Shown: in pieces, positions 25,175 through 32,998 of the stretch
How the letters are laid out: each line of letters opens with the position of its first letter
Position numbering within the stretch: position 1 is the first letter of the stretch
NCBI GenBank assembly: GCA_016745055.1
Contig: JADGDF010000034.1
Coordinates: 1 to 32,998, forward strand
Direction of reading: 5' to 3'
Source of the DNA: Thiotrichaceae bacterium
GTDB taxonomy: Bacteria > Pseudomonadota > Gammaproteobacteria > Beggiatoales > Beggiatoaceae
DNA: 32,998 nt
Made by a program: the position numbers and the translations under genes
The notes under the pieces: model-generated
Databases searched by the model: none
Told to the model about the DNA's origin: nothing
Seen by the model: the letters and a program-made list of their open reading frames with translations, nothing else

Positions 25175-26128
25175 GTGTCTACTAGCCGAATGGTTGTGTT
25201 TACGGGTAATGCCAACCCGAATTTAGCAAAATCTGTCGTAGGTTACCTTAATTTACCTCTTGGTAATGCGGTCGTTGGCTGTTTTAGCGATGGCGAAATC
25301 ATGGTTGAAATCCGTGAAAACATCCGAGGTAAAGACGTCTTTATTCTCCAACCAACTTGTGCACCAACCAATGATAACCTAATGGAATTATTAGTGCTCA
25401 TTGATGCGGTCAAACGTGCTTCTGCAGGTAGAATTACTGCCGTCATTCCCTACTTTGGTTATTCCCGCCAAGATAGACGTCCTCGCTCAAGTCGAGTCCC
25501 CATCACGGCCAAAGTTGTTGCTAATATGATTACCAGTGTGGGCGTTAATCGGGTATTGACTGTCGATTTACACGCTGATCAAATTCAGGGTTATTTTGAT
25601 TTACCTGTCGATAATATTTATGCTTCCCCTATTTTACTCGGTGATATTTGGCGTCACGAATATGATAACGTTATTGTTGTTTCTCCAGATGTTGGGGGAG
25701 TAGTACGTGCCAGAGCGCTAGCAAAACAGTTAGATGACGCAGATTTAGCCATTATCGACAAAAGGCGACCTCGTCCTAATGAAGCAAAAGTCATGAACAT
25801 CATTGGGGATGTTAAAAATCGTACCTGTGTTTTAGTTGATGACATGGTAGATACAGCAGGCACTTTATGTGAAGCAGCCAGTGCACTCAAGATGCGTGGC
25901 GCTGCCAGGGTAGTTGCCTACTGCACACATCCTGTTCTTTCTGGCAAAGCTGTCAATAATATTGAAGCGTCTCTACTAGACGAATTAATTGTCACGGATA
26001 CCATTCCTTTGAGGCATGATGCTGAACTTTGTTCTCGTATACGCCAATTGAGTATTGGCGAGATGTTAGCAGAAACTATGCGACGAGTCAGTGAAGAAGA
26101 ATCTGTCAGCTCACTGTTTATTGATTAA
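25175..26128 (+). CDS. prs: ribose-phosphate pyrophosphokinase (PRPP synthase)
   Basis: A 317-residue enzyme making PRPP from ribose-5-phosphate and ATP for nucleotide, His and Trp synthesis. Motifs: [37 protein letters not shown], and the PRPP loop [13 protein letters not shown]. The frame is open from GTG 25157, but GTG 25175 is preceded by AGGAG at 25165-25169 with 5-base spacing. It also gives the usual family length, so I start there. The rplY-pth genes that often follow are absent; the next gene points the other way. Confidence 0.96.
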   Translation: MSTSRMVVFTGNANPNLAKSVVGYLNLPLGNAVVGCFSDGEIMVEIRENIRGKDVFILQPTCAPTNDNLMELLVLIDAVKRASAGRITAVIPYFGYSRQDRRPRSSRVPITAKVVANMITSVGVNRVLTVDLHADQIQGYFDLPVDNIYASPILLGDIWRHEYDNVIVVSPDVGGVVRARALAKQLDDADLAIIDKRRPRPNEAKVMNIIGDVKNRTCVLVDDMVDTAGTLCEAASALKMRGAARVVAYCTHPVLSGKAVNNIEASLLDELIVTDTIPLRHDAELCSRIRQLSIGEMLAETMRRVSEEESVSSLFID

Positions 26129-26178
26129 TTTTTTCTGGAAGCGGTTGGTAAATTTCATAACAGTTTGCGCAAAAATTC

Positions 26179-26204
26179 ACAATAACTCTCAGGTTATTAT
26201 TGGA
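26179..26204. terminator. weak stem-loop between convergent genes
   Basis: AATAAC and GTTATT form a perfect 6-bp stem around TCTCAG, between the 3' ends of prs and the minus-strand membrane gene. It is AT-rich and lacks a clear T-run, so its strength is doubtful. Confidence 0.3.
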
Positions 26205-26294
26205 GTGTATTGTCCCTGTATTAGCCTATAATCTATCAAAGTTGATATGCCTCGCCAATTTTTTCATCTTTCTTCCTCAATTGCCATTATAAGG

Positions 26295-26675
26295 TTATCT
26301 GACTAATACAACCCAAATAAACAGTGGTAATAATGCCCCATGAATGAAAAATGCCGCAAATTTATCCATTGAATGGTTTTTCCTCACAATGCTTGTTACA
26401 ACAATTAATTCACTGGATTCAGTAACCATTTGATAAATTTCTTTAGCAGTGATACGTAAAGAATGACTGGTAACAAGTAGACCATAAATATTCATAAAAA
26501 CAAAAAGCAGATAACCACAAATTAAAATTATTTTTTCTGCTGATCCAAGTGCTTGCGCATTTTCAGATAATAAATAGCTCCCTAATGCTAAGATAAAAAC
26601 AGCATAAAAATTCCATAAAAAATCAAACCGGTCATTGAGTTTAAAGTAAATTTCTAATAAATCTTTGGTCGTCAT
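26295..26675 (-). CDS. small three-helix membrane protein of unknown function
   Basis: 126 residues from ATG 26673-26675, chosen because GAGGG precedes it and the longer frame (to 26762) would overlap dxr leader sequence. Three hydrophobic segments are visible: [38 protein letters not shown], and [21 protein letters not shown] short acidic, helical N-terminus ([14 protein letters not shown]) precedes them. I do not recognise a family. It is transcribed divergently from dxr with a gap of about 117 bases and convergently with prs. Confidence 0.65.
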   Translation of the reverse strand: MTTKDLLEIYFKLNDRFDFLWNFYAVFILALGSYLLSENAQALGSAEKIILICGYLLFVFMNIYGLLVTSHSLRITAKEIYQMVTESSELIVVTSIVRKNHSMDKFAAFFIHGALLPLFIWVVLVR

Positions 26676-26792
26676 TGTTATTTTCCCTCTGTTTTGCAGA
26701 ATAAAGTAACTAAGAAAGACATAAAGTTGTTGTCTATCTGTGTTTTGGTTGGTAGGATTCAAGAATTCCTAGTTACTGACTTTTTAATTAAC

Positions 26793-28007
26793 ATGACAAC
26801 AAAAAAAATTACAATTCTTGGTTCAACAGGTTCTATTGGTAAAAACACCCTAGATGTTATCCACCAACACCTCAATCTCTTTGAGGTTATTGCGTTAACG
26901 GCGAATAACAGTGTCGATAACTTTGTTGCCCAATGTCAGCAATGGCAACCACGTTATGCTGTCATGGTCGATGCTAATGCGGCTGAACAATGCCAACAAC
27001 GTTTAAAAACACTCGCACCTCAAACGGAAGTTTTAAGTGGTTCAGAAGCGCTAACGCAAGTTGCAAGTTTACCAGAAGTGGATATAGTCATGGCAGCCAT
27101 TGTGGGTGGTGCTGGTCTGTTACCAACATTAGCCGCAGCCAAGTCAGGTAAGCGTGTGCTCTTAGCTAATAAAGAAGCGTTGGTCATGTCAGGACAACTT
27201 TTTATGGAAGCCATTGTTCAAAACGGGGCTGAATTGTTACCTATAGACAGCGAACATAATGCTATTTTTCAATGTATGCCTTATACTGCTTTTCAAGGTG
27301 CAGGGGTACAAGCACTTCAAAATACAGCTTTAAATAGTATTGGTGTTAACCGCATTTTATTAACCGCATCTGGTGGCCCTTTTTGGAATACGCCGCTTGA
27401 ACAGCTTGAAAATATAACCCCCGATCAAGCATGTGCCCATCCTAATTGGAAAATGGGCCGAAAAATTTCTGTAGATTCTGCAACCATGATGAACAAAGGG
27501 CTTGAAATTATTGAAGCTTGCTGGTTATTTGCAACGACGCCTGATAATATTGAAGTTGTATTACATCCACAAAGTATAATTCACTCGCTTGTTGAATATG
27601 CCGATGGCTCAGTGCTAGCCCAGTTGGGCAATCCCGATATGCGTACGCCAATTGCGCATGCCTTAACTTTCCCAGAACGAATTACTTCTGGGGTTGCCCG
27701 TTTAAATTTAATTGAAATTGCCAAATTGGAATTCTTTGAAGCAGATTTTTCGCGCTTTCCTTGTTTACGCCTAGCTTATGAAGTTATGAAGGTTGGAGGA
27801 ACGGCTACAACGGTTTTAAACGCTGCCAATGAAGTAGCAGTACAAGCCTTTTTAGAAGAACGTTTACCTTTTACGCAAATTTCAAAGATTATTGAAACGG
27901 CATTGGCACAAACAACGATAGTTGAAGCAAAACAATTAGACGTTATTTTGCAAGCAGATTCAGATTCACGCATATTAGCTAGTGAAATCATTCAAAAGTG
28001 TACTTAG
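26793..28007 (+). CDS. dxr: 1-deoxy-D-xylulose 5-phosphate reductoisomerase (Dxr)
   Basis: A 404-residue NADPH- and Mn/Mg-dependent enzyme converting DXP to MEP, the first committed MEP-pathway step, upstream of IspE. Motifs: [16 protein letters not shown] (NADPH loop), [24 protein letters not shown] (metal-binding Asp/Glu), TASGGPF and [20 protein letters not shown]. The frame is open further upstream, but the ATG at 26793 places the nucleotide loop at the family position. The TAG stop overlaps the first bases of a downstream repeat. The usual neighbours (cdsA, rseP) are absent. Confidence 0.97.
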   Translation: MTTKKITILGSTGSIGKNTLDVIHQHLNLFEVIALTANNSVDNFVAQCQQWQPRYAVMVDANAAEQCQQRLKTLAPQTEVLSGSEALTQVASLPEVDIVMAAIVGGAGLLPTLAAAKSGKRVLLANKEALVMSGQLFMEAIVQNGAELLPIDSEHNAIFQCMPYTAFQGAGVQALQNTALNSIGVNRILLTASGGPFWNTPLEQLENITPDQACAHPNWKMGRKISVDSATMMNKGLEIIEACWLFATTPDNIEVVLHPQSIIHSLVEYADGSVLAQLGNPDMRTPIAHALTFPERITSGVARLNLIEIAKLEFFEADFSRFPCLRLAYEVMKVGGTATTVLNAANEVAVQAFLEERLPFTQISKIIETALAQTTIVEAKQLDVILQADSDSRILASEIIQKCT

Positions 28008-28068
28008 GAACGGGAACTAAACAAAATCAGAAACAGACCTGACAAGTTTTAAAAACCTGCCAGGTCTG
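28004..28068 (+). repeat. hairpin repeat, copy 1
   Basis: Starts TTAGGAACGGGAACTAAACA and ends in a long hairpin: CAGACCTG ... CAGGTCTG with a nearly complementary centre (GTTTT/AAAAC). Copy 2 at 28118-28183 is almost identical. Its first bases include the dxr stop codon. Confidence 0.85.
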
Positions 28069-28076
28069 TCTTTGAA

Positions 28077-28116
28077 GGAGTGCAAGATTTATCTTGCAAA
28101 ACAAGTTTTGCACTCC
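28077..28116. repeat. hairpin between the two repeat copies
   Basis: GGAGTGCAA and TTGCACTCC are exact reverse complements, with a second small inverted repeat (TGCAAGA ... TCTTGCA) sharing the left arm. Together with the two flanking copies it makes three consecutive hairpins directly after dxr. Confidence 0.7.
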
Positions 28117-28117
28117 A

Positions 28118-28183
28118 TTAGGAACGGGAACTAAACAAAATCAGAAATCAGACCTGGCAAGTTTTAAAAACCTGCCAGGTCTG
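28118..28183 (+). repeat. hairpin repeat, copy 2
   Basis: A near-identical second copy of 28004-28068: TTAGGAACGGGAACTAAACA, then CAGACCTGGCAAG ... CTGCCAGGTCTG. It differs from copy 1 by a 1-base insertion and a base change that extends the stem to CAGACCTGGCA/TGCCAGGTCTG. Confidence 0.85.
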
Positions 28184-28335
28184 ATTAAAAACTTATGGAA
28201 ATTATTTAATTCCTATTCCTTCGATTTGGAATTTATGGCCACTTTAAGGTTTTCATGATTTTTGATTATGAGTGAGTATTTGAGCTACCTAATATATAAT
28301 AAAATAATTATCCACACAGATTTTTGCCATTCCTC

Positions 28336-29574
28336 ATGTCAAAATTAAAAATTGCTTACCTTATTAGCCAGTATCCTGCTATTTCTCATACATTTATTTT
28401 GCGAGAAATTCTCAGTTTAAAAGCGCTTGGTTTGGATATTCATGTTGCCTCAATTAATAGAGCAGACCGATGCTTTGAAAAATTGACTGATGCAGAACAA
28501 AAAGAAGTTCAAACCACTTTTTATATCAAACCTACTGGCGTGTTAGGGGCAATAAAAGCCCATGCTTATACATTTTTCCGCCATCCAATTGGTTACTTTA
28601 GAGGTCTATTTTTTGCGTTAAGTTTAGGTCGCACAGACTTGGGAAAGTTACTATACCGTTTCTTCTATTTTGTAGAAGCTGTGATGGTTGGACGTTGGAT
28701 GCAACAACAGCAACTCAACCATTTACACGTTCATTTTGCAATGGCTGCTTCAACAGTGGGTATGATAACGACCAAAGTTTTTCCAATACAATTTTCACTA
28801 ACCGTGCACGGCCCAGATGAGTTTTATGATGTGTACACCTATCATCTCTCTGAAAAAGTACTGACTGCCGATTTTATTTGTTGTATCAGTGATTTTGCAC
28901 GCAGCCAACTTATGGCTATGTCACCACCTAGTGAATGGTCAAAACTAGAAATATGTCCTTTAGGAGTTAATCCAACTGTTTTTACACCTCATATTCGGCA
29001 AGAGTACTCTACCTATTTTGAAATTTTATGCGTAGGTCGTCTCGTACCAGTTAAAGGTCAGTCTATTTTACTTGAGGCAGTTGCACAACTCATTGCACAG
29101 GGACAACAAATCAAATTAAATTTTGTCGGTGATGGCCCTGATCGTCAAATATTAGAGAACATTGTGATAGATAAACAGTTGACAGAATATGTGCATTTTG
29201 CAGGGGCGATTAATCAAGATAAAATTTTAGCTTTTTATCAACAAGCAGATGTTTTTATTTTGGCCAGTTTTGCAGAAGGTGTACCTGTTGTGCTCATGGA
29301 AGCGATGGCAATGGAAATTCCTTGCATTAGTACTCATATTACGGGCATTCCTGAACTCATCAAAAAACAGGCAGGAATTTTAGTACCGCCAGGGAATGCC
29401 AAAGAATTAACAAAAGCCATTGAACAATTGATTAATGACCCAAATTTAAGAATAAGCTTAGGTAAAGCTGCAAGAGAATGGGTCATTCAACATTATCATT
29501 TAGAAAAAAATACTCAAGCATTGTTGAAAATATTTCAACGAAAATTGTTGAAAAAAACGGAAAAAAACACTTAA
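28336..29574 (+). CDS. family 4 glycosyltransferase (GT-B)
   Basis: A 412-residue cytoplasmic or membrane-associated sugar transferase using a nucleotide-activated donor. The N-terminal fold begins KIAYLISQYPAISHTFILRE, a motif common in colanic-acid/exopolysaccharide WcaL-type transferases. The donor half has CVGRLVPVKGQ, NFVGDGPDR and the EX7E motif (E-GVPVVLM-E) of GT4 retaining enzymes. I use ATG 28336; the TTG at 28324 is in frame but has no ribosome site. The methyltransferase follows 19 bases on, so the two are probably co-transcribed. Acceptor and donor sugars are unknown. Confidence 0.9.
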   Translation: MSKLKIAYLISQYPAISHTFILREILSLKALGLDIHVASINRADRCFEKLTDAEQKEVQTTFYIKPTGVLGAIKAHAYTFFRHPIGYFRGLFFALSLGRTDLGKLLYRFFYFVEAVMVGRWMQQQQLNHLHVHFAMAASTVGMITTKVFPIQFSLTVHGPDEFYDVYTYHLSEKVLTADFICCISDFARSQLMAMSPPSEWSKLEICPLGVNPTVFTPHIRQEYSTYFEILCVGRLVPVKGQSILLEAVAQLIAQGQQIKLNFVGDGPDRQILENIVIDKQLTEYVHFAGAINQDKILAFYQQADVFILASFAEGVPVVLMEAMAMEIPCISTHITGIPELIKKQAGILVPPGNAKELTKAIEQLINDPNLRISLGKAAREWVIQHYHLEKNTQALLKIFQRKLLKKTEKNT

Positions 29575-29593
29575 CCTGAGAGAAAATGTAGTT

Positions 29594-30469
29594 TTGCCAG
29601 ATATACAGCCTAAATACACACTTAGTACAATTTATGAACATTGTAAGTTGCATCAAGATACATCATTTTTGAATGGACAGTTATTTGACTATCAAAAAGA
29701 TTTACTTGACCGCTTACCCATTTATATCGACGTTCAAAATAAAATTATCCTTGAAATTGGTGCTGAAAATGCGAATACTTTATACGAACTTGAAAAACAA
29801 GGTATGCAGTATGGCATTGGCATCAATAACTGGTTGTGGGAACATAAGGCTGACAACGTTAGCAAAGTCACAGACCGTATTGTGCTTGCCCACGGAGATA
29901 TTAACGCGTTACCTATTGAAGATGAAAGTTTTGATTTAATTATCAGTATTGCTTCCTTTGAACATATTTTAAATTTAGAAAATGCATTGCAGGAAATGTA
30001 TCGATTATTAAAACCTGGTGGCTTCATTTTCACCATTTTTGCGCCTATTTGGTCCAATCCAGAGGTAGGACATCATTTGTGGTTTGAAAACCAAAACAAT
30101 TGGTATCGTTTTAACGAAGAGGAAACTTATCGCCACTTGGTCAAACCAGGAGAGCATTTACTCTACGAAAAAGAAGAAATGCGGGTACATTTAAAACAAC
30201 GTTGCGATGATAAGTTGGCAGAACAACTCCTTTATGAGTTATACGAGAGGGATATTATTAATCGTTACACTTATGCTGATTATCGACGTTTTGTTGTAGA
30301 AACTGGCTTTAACATTATCCGTTTGAGAAAAAGTTGGGAAATTCCAGTGGCACAAGATACGTTGCAAAAATTGCAACAAAAATATGGTTACCAAATTGAT
30401 TTCAATTGTGCAGGATTGGAATTAATGCTGCAAAAACCATTAAATTTACAAGGTAGTATGTTGAGCTAA
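29594..30469 (+). CDS. class I SAM-dependent methyltransferase
   Basis: A 291-residue methyltransferase with the Rossmann motif I ILEIGAENANTLYEL, an acidic post-motif (HGDINALPIEDESFDLIIS), then ASFEHI and LLKPGGFIFTIFAP. The C-terminal part is all-alpha and probably gives acceptor specificity. The start is TTG at 29594: no ATG is in frame nearby, and the ATG at 29586 is followed at once by TAG in another frame. A GAGAG sequence lies about 13 bases upstream. Its place between a glycosyltransferase and a glycosyltransferase-like membrane protein suggests that it modifies a glycan, but that is an inference. Confidence 0.85.
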   Translation: MPDIQPKYTLSTIYEHCKLHQDTSFLNGQLFDYQKDLLDRLPIYIDVQNKIILEIGAENANTLYELEKQGMQYGIGINNWLWEHKADNVSKVTDRIVLAHGDINALPIEDESFDLIISIASFEHILNLENALQEMYRLLKPGGFIFTIFAPIWSNPEVGHHLWFENQNNWYRFNEEETYRHLVKPGEHLLYEKEEMRVHLKQRCDDKLAEQLLYELYERDIINRYTYADYRRFVVETGFNIIRLRKSWEIPVAQDTLQKLQQKYGYQIDFNCAGLELMLQKPLNLQGSMLS

Positions 30470-30572
30470 GAAAAAACTACCAGAGTATTTTTAATACAAG
30501 AAGTTACTAGACAAATCAACCTTGTCTGTTTATTCTCTTACCTATATCCATTTCTAAAATGTGTTCCATCCT

Positions 30573-32351
30573 ATGCAAGCTCAACTCTCAATACTAAAAA
30601 GTAGCTATATCCAATTATTCCTCATTATTTCAGGTATTTTGCTCACTTACGGCTTTACTTTAGATGTCCCTTTCTATCTGGATGATTTTTCTTCAATTCA
30701 AGAAAATCCAATTATTTACGAATGGGATGGTTCACTTGCCCAACTTTGGTATTATGCGCCTCTGCGGATTGTTGGTTATTTAAGTTTTGCCTTAAATTAT
30801 CATTTTCACCATTTTGAAGTGAGTAGTTATCATATTGTTAATATTATTATTCACATTTTGGCCGGTTTTGCAGTATTTGGGCTGATTCGAGGATTAATAC
30901 ATACACCCGTGTTGAAAAAAAAGTTAACGCCAGAAGCAAAAGCTTGGTTACCCATTGTTGTCGCCTTAATTTTTGTGCTTCATCCTTTACAAATTCAAGC
31001 AGTTACTTATATTGTCCAGCGTTTAGCTTCTTTAGCTGCTCTATTTTATTTGGCCAGCTTAGCCTGCTATTTGCAAGCAAGGTTGGCAAAATCTTGGCAA
31101 ACAATCAGTTTGTGGGCAACAGCAAGTTTTTTACTTGCCTTACTGGCATTTTTTACCAAACAAAATACAGCCACTTTACCTATCGCCATTTTATTAATTG
31201 AATTTATATTTTTCCCTGGCCGTGCTTTACGTTTAGTTCTTTCGGCAAGTATCACTCTCATTGCTTTAGGCGGTGCTTGGGTTATTGCGGCTTACATGTT
31301 TAACTATGATCCTTTTTCATTGCAGGCTATGCTAAACCTGACACAAGAAACAAAAAGTATCTCTCGTGAATCTTATTTGGCAACGCAGTTTAGCGTGATT
31401 TGGCATTATATTCGTCTATTTTTTGTGCCGACAAGTTTGCATATTGATTACGCTTATCCTATTACCAATAATCTTCTCATCGCGCCTGCATTAATTGGAT
31501 TATGGGGACATATTTTACTGTTAGGCATTGCTATTTATGTTAGGAGACTTTTTCCGCTGGTTGCGTTTGGCATTTTATTCTATTATTTGGCACATGCTGT
31601 AGAATCAAGTGTTATTCCTATCCGAGATGTCATTTTTGAGCATCGCACCTATTTGCCTAATTTAGGATTAATTACTTTGTGTGCATGGCTATTAATTACC
31701 TATATCCCACGTTGGTTAGATCAAACAACTATGCGCGTAGTAGTGATTATTTTATTGGTAGGTATGTCAGTCGCTACTTGGCAACGCAATGAAATTTGGC
31801 GTGATCCTATTGCTCTATGGTCAGATAATGTTGAAAAATCTCCAGAAAAAAAACGAGGTTGGGTGATTTTAGGCAAACATTTAATTCAATTTGGTAAGAC
31901 ACAAGCAGGTTTAAAAGCCTTAGAACGTTCAGCAGAAATCACTCGTAATCTTGATGGTTCAGAGTTAAAAACTTACACGGTTGAAACTATCTTAAATATG
32001 GTTGTTGCGTATAAAAAATTGCAGCAATATGACTTGGCATTACATTGGATTGAACGTTCCTTGAAAAACCCTGAATTGCGTCCTTTTGATCGCGCCAAAT
32101 TTTATGTTAACCAGGGCAATGTATTTTTTGAGCTCCATCGTTATGCGGATGCGGAAACTTCTTATCGTCAAGCAATCCAATTTTATCCACAAAGTTTAAG
32201 CGCTCGTGCAAACCTGGCTAGTATTCTTGCAGCTACAGGTCGAGAAAATGAAGCAGAGCAAATGTATTTGGAAATCCTTGCCATTAATCCAAATCACGCC
32301 ATTGTGAAACAAAATTTGGAAAAACTGCGCGCAAGAACACATATAAATTGA
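30573..32351 (+). CDS. polytopic membrane protein with C-terminal TPRs (GT-C-like)
   Basis: 592 residues. About ten membrane segments fill the first 400. An early loop with YLDDFSSIQENPIIY matches the acidic loop of GT-C/TMTC-like transferases, where paired acidic residues bind the lipid-linked sugar. A second conserved loop, HPLQIQAVTYIVQRL, is a hallmark of this bacterial family. The last 170 residues form tetratricopeptide repeats (RFDRAKFYVNQGNVFFELHR-like units). I chose ATG 30573; GTG 30561 in frame is possible. Known relatives are annotated only as TPR or O-linked glycosyltransferase-like proteins; transfer to protein or lipid is not proven. It probably works with the two preceding genes. 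Confidence 0.82.
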   Translation: MQAQLSILKSSYIQLFLIISGILLTYGFTLDVPFYLDDFSSIQENPIIYEWDGSLAQLWYYAPLRIVGYLSFALNYHFHHFEVSSYHIVNIIIHILAGFAVFGLIRGLIHTPVLKKKLTPEAKAWLPIVVALIFVLHPLQIQAVTYIVQRLASLAALFYLASLACYLQARLAKSWQTISLWATASFLLALLAFFTKQNTATLPIAILLIEFIFFPGRALRLVLSASITLIALGGAWVIAAYMFNYDPFSLQAMLNLTQETKSISRESYLATQFSVIWHYIRLFFVPTSLHIDYAYPITNNLLIAPALIGLWGHILLLGIAIYVRRLFPLVAFGILFYYLAHAVESSVIPIRDVIFEHRTYLPNLGLITLCAWLLITYIPRWLDQTTMRVVVIILLVGMSVATWQRNEIWRDPIALWSDNVEKSPEKKRGWVILGKHLIQFGKTQAGLKALERSAEITRNLDGSELKTYTVETILNMVVAYKKLQQYDLALHWIERSLKNPELRPFDRAKFYVNQGNVFFELHRYADAETSYRQAIQFYPQSLSARANLASILAATGRENEAEQMYLEILAINPNHAIVKQNLEKLRARTHIN

Positions 32352-32521
32352 TAAAACAGAAGTAATGCTAATATTATGTAGCTATAGGCCCCATGTCAAG
32401 CATGTATACTAATGAAAGCTAAAGGTAGTTTAGTAACTTTATCTATAAGATAGTATTTATAGAATTACTTCTGGTACAGTACCTCAAATTTTAGTTCTTA
32501 ATTCGCATTAAAGGTTGCCTA

Positions 32522-32656
32522 ATGCCATTAATCAATAAATATGCTTTTGTATTGCTACTGACTATATTAATTATCGTATGCAATGTTTTTCTATACTTTG
32601 GGAAAATGGAATCTCTTTATATTGATGCACCTTATATTAGACCTCTTGCGAAATAA
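32522..32656 (+). pseudogene. small membrane-protein ORF cut by an insertion sequence
   Basis: A 44-codon ORF with AAAGG before its ATG. Residues 8-27 are a membrane segment (FVLLLTILIIVCNVFLYF). Its last codons (RPLAK, stop at 32654) lie inside the terminal repeat of the insertion sequence that starts near 32638. The natural C-terminus is therefore missing; what it encoded cannot be told. Confidence 0.5.
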
Positions 32657-32998
32657 GTTGTTAACAAGCTTAAATAATTAGTTTATTATATATAGCAGCA
32701 ATAAGGTTAAACCGTAGAGCAAAATGCTTACGACGATTTCGGTAACGAAGCGCAAGCATTTTGAAGATTTTAAGAGCTCGTATTACATGTTCGACAGTAA
32801 TACGGATTTTATCCAGTTGGCGGTTAGCCTGTTTTTGTTCCTCAGTCAAAGGGCAAAGCTTAGTTTTTTTAAATGGGATTTGGCAACAAGTATGATATTT
32901 TCCCATTCCTTGATAACCGCTATCAGCTAATACTCGTATAGAGACATCAAGTTGAGCTTTCTTGAGACTTTGTTTGAATAAGGTAAAATCATGAACAC
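32638..32998 (-). mobile_element. IS5-family insertion sequence, 3' end only
   Basis: The element end is marked by TAGACCTCTTGCGAAATAAG, typical of IS5-type terminal repeats, about 30 bases beyond the transposase stop. The rest of the element runs off the right edge of the window. Confidence 0.75.
32670..32998 (-). CDS. IS5-family DDE transposase, C-terminal part
   Basis: The minus frame is open from the right edge to the stop at 32670 (109 codons, N-terminus outside). It shows HDFTLFKQSLKKAQ (around the first catalytic Asp region), ADSGYQGMGKYH (second Asp) and ITVEHVIRALKIFKML (catalytic Glu), ending RYRNRRKHFALRFNLIAAIY. This is the DDE_Tnp_4 group of IS5-like elements. ATG 32906 is an internal Met, not the start. 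No lesion is visible in this part. Confidence 0.85.
   Translation of the reverse strand, partial: VHDFTLFKQSLKKAQLDVSIRVLADSGYQGMGKYHTCCQIPFKKTKLCPLTEEQKQANRQLDKIRITVEHVIRALKIFKMLALRYRNRRKHFALRFNLIAAIYNKLII

Larger units (their letters stand above)
28008..28335. other. intergenic region between dxr and the glycosyltransferase gene
   Basis: The left two thirds are the two hairpin repeats and the hairpin between them. The right part (28184-28335) is plain AT-rich sequence that should hold the promoter of the glycan cluster; I see no distinct motif in it. Confidence 0.6.

Noticed and set aside
28004-28183. CRISPR repeats (two copies with a spacer-sized gap)
   Set aside because: Units are 65 bp with a large internal hairpin, there are only two, and no cas gene is near. 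They fit a palindromic mobile repeat better.

Overview
The window is AT-rich chromosomal DNA from a gammaproteobacterium. RecQ, ThyX, LepA/LepB, PhaR, IspE, Prs and Dxr all read as gammaproteobacterial. The genome-wide style points towards Thiotrichales/Beggiatoa-like sulfur bacteria: many toxin-antitoxin modules, short palindromic repeats in the gaps, and giant secreted Calx-beta/IPT/vWA proteins. That placement is an inference from gene style, not a proven assignment.

Layout. (1) 1-4.67 kb is a toxin-antitoxin island, almost all on the minus strand. It holds two intact PIN-toxin modules, an intact HigB-HigA pair, and an antitoxin whose YoeB-like toxin is frameshifted. It also holds a Phd/PIN pair in which both genes carry an in-frame stop, a stray PIN fragment, and a heavily decayed VapC with the tail of its antitoxin. 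At least five copies of a small palindromic repeat lie in the gaps, in both orientations. (2) 4.66-13.76 kb is a probable three-gene minus-strand operon for exported proteins: 476 aa, then 1624 aa, then 832 aa. These carry Calx-beta, IPT/TIG, von Willebrand A, CNA-B-like and DUF11-like domains. The 1624-aa protein begins with a reprolysin-like peptidase domain whose zinc site is visibly degenerate. Each gap in the operon has a long stem-loop. (3) 14.5-18.2 kb has recQ with a small MazG-like nucleotide pyrophosphohydrolase gene, then an isolated gene for an exported protein built of nine 13-residue methionine-rich repeats.

(4) 18.6-23 kb has housekeeping genes: thyX, the overlapping lepA-lepB pair and phaR. 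(5) 23-24.1 kb is a second defence/TA spot with an MNT/HEPN pair. The nucleotidyltransferase lacks its first catalytic Asp, and the HEPN gene carries a 7-bp tandem repeat and a premature stop. (6) 24.2-28 kb has ispE, tRNA-Gln(UUG), prs, a small membrane-protein gene and dxr. ispE and dxr both serve the MEP isoprenoid pathway. (7) 28-32.4 kb begins with a duplicated hairpin repeat. A plus-strand glycan-type cluster follows: family 4 glycosyltransferase, SAM methyltransferase, and a polytopic membrane protein with a TPR tail. (8) The right edge is the 3' end of an IS5-type insertion sequence that has cut into a small membrane-protein ORF.

The least ordinary items are the Met-rich repeat protein, the pseudo-peptidase surface operon with its intergenic stem-loops, the graded decay of the TA island, and the slippage-prone repeat in the HEPN gene.
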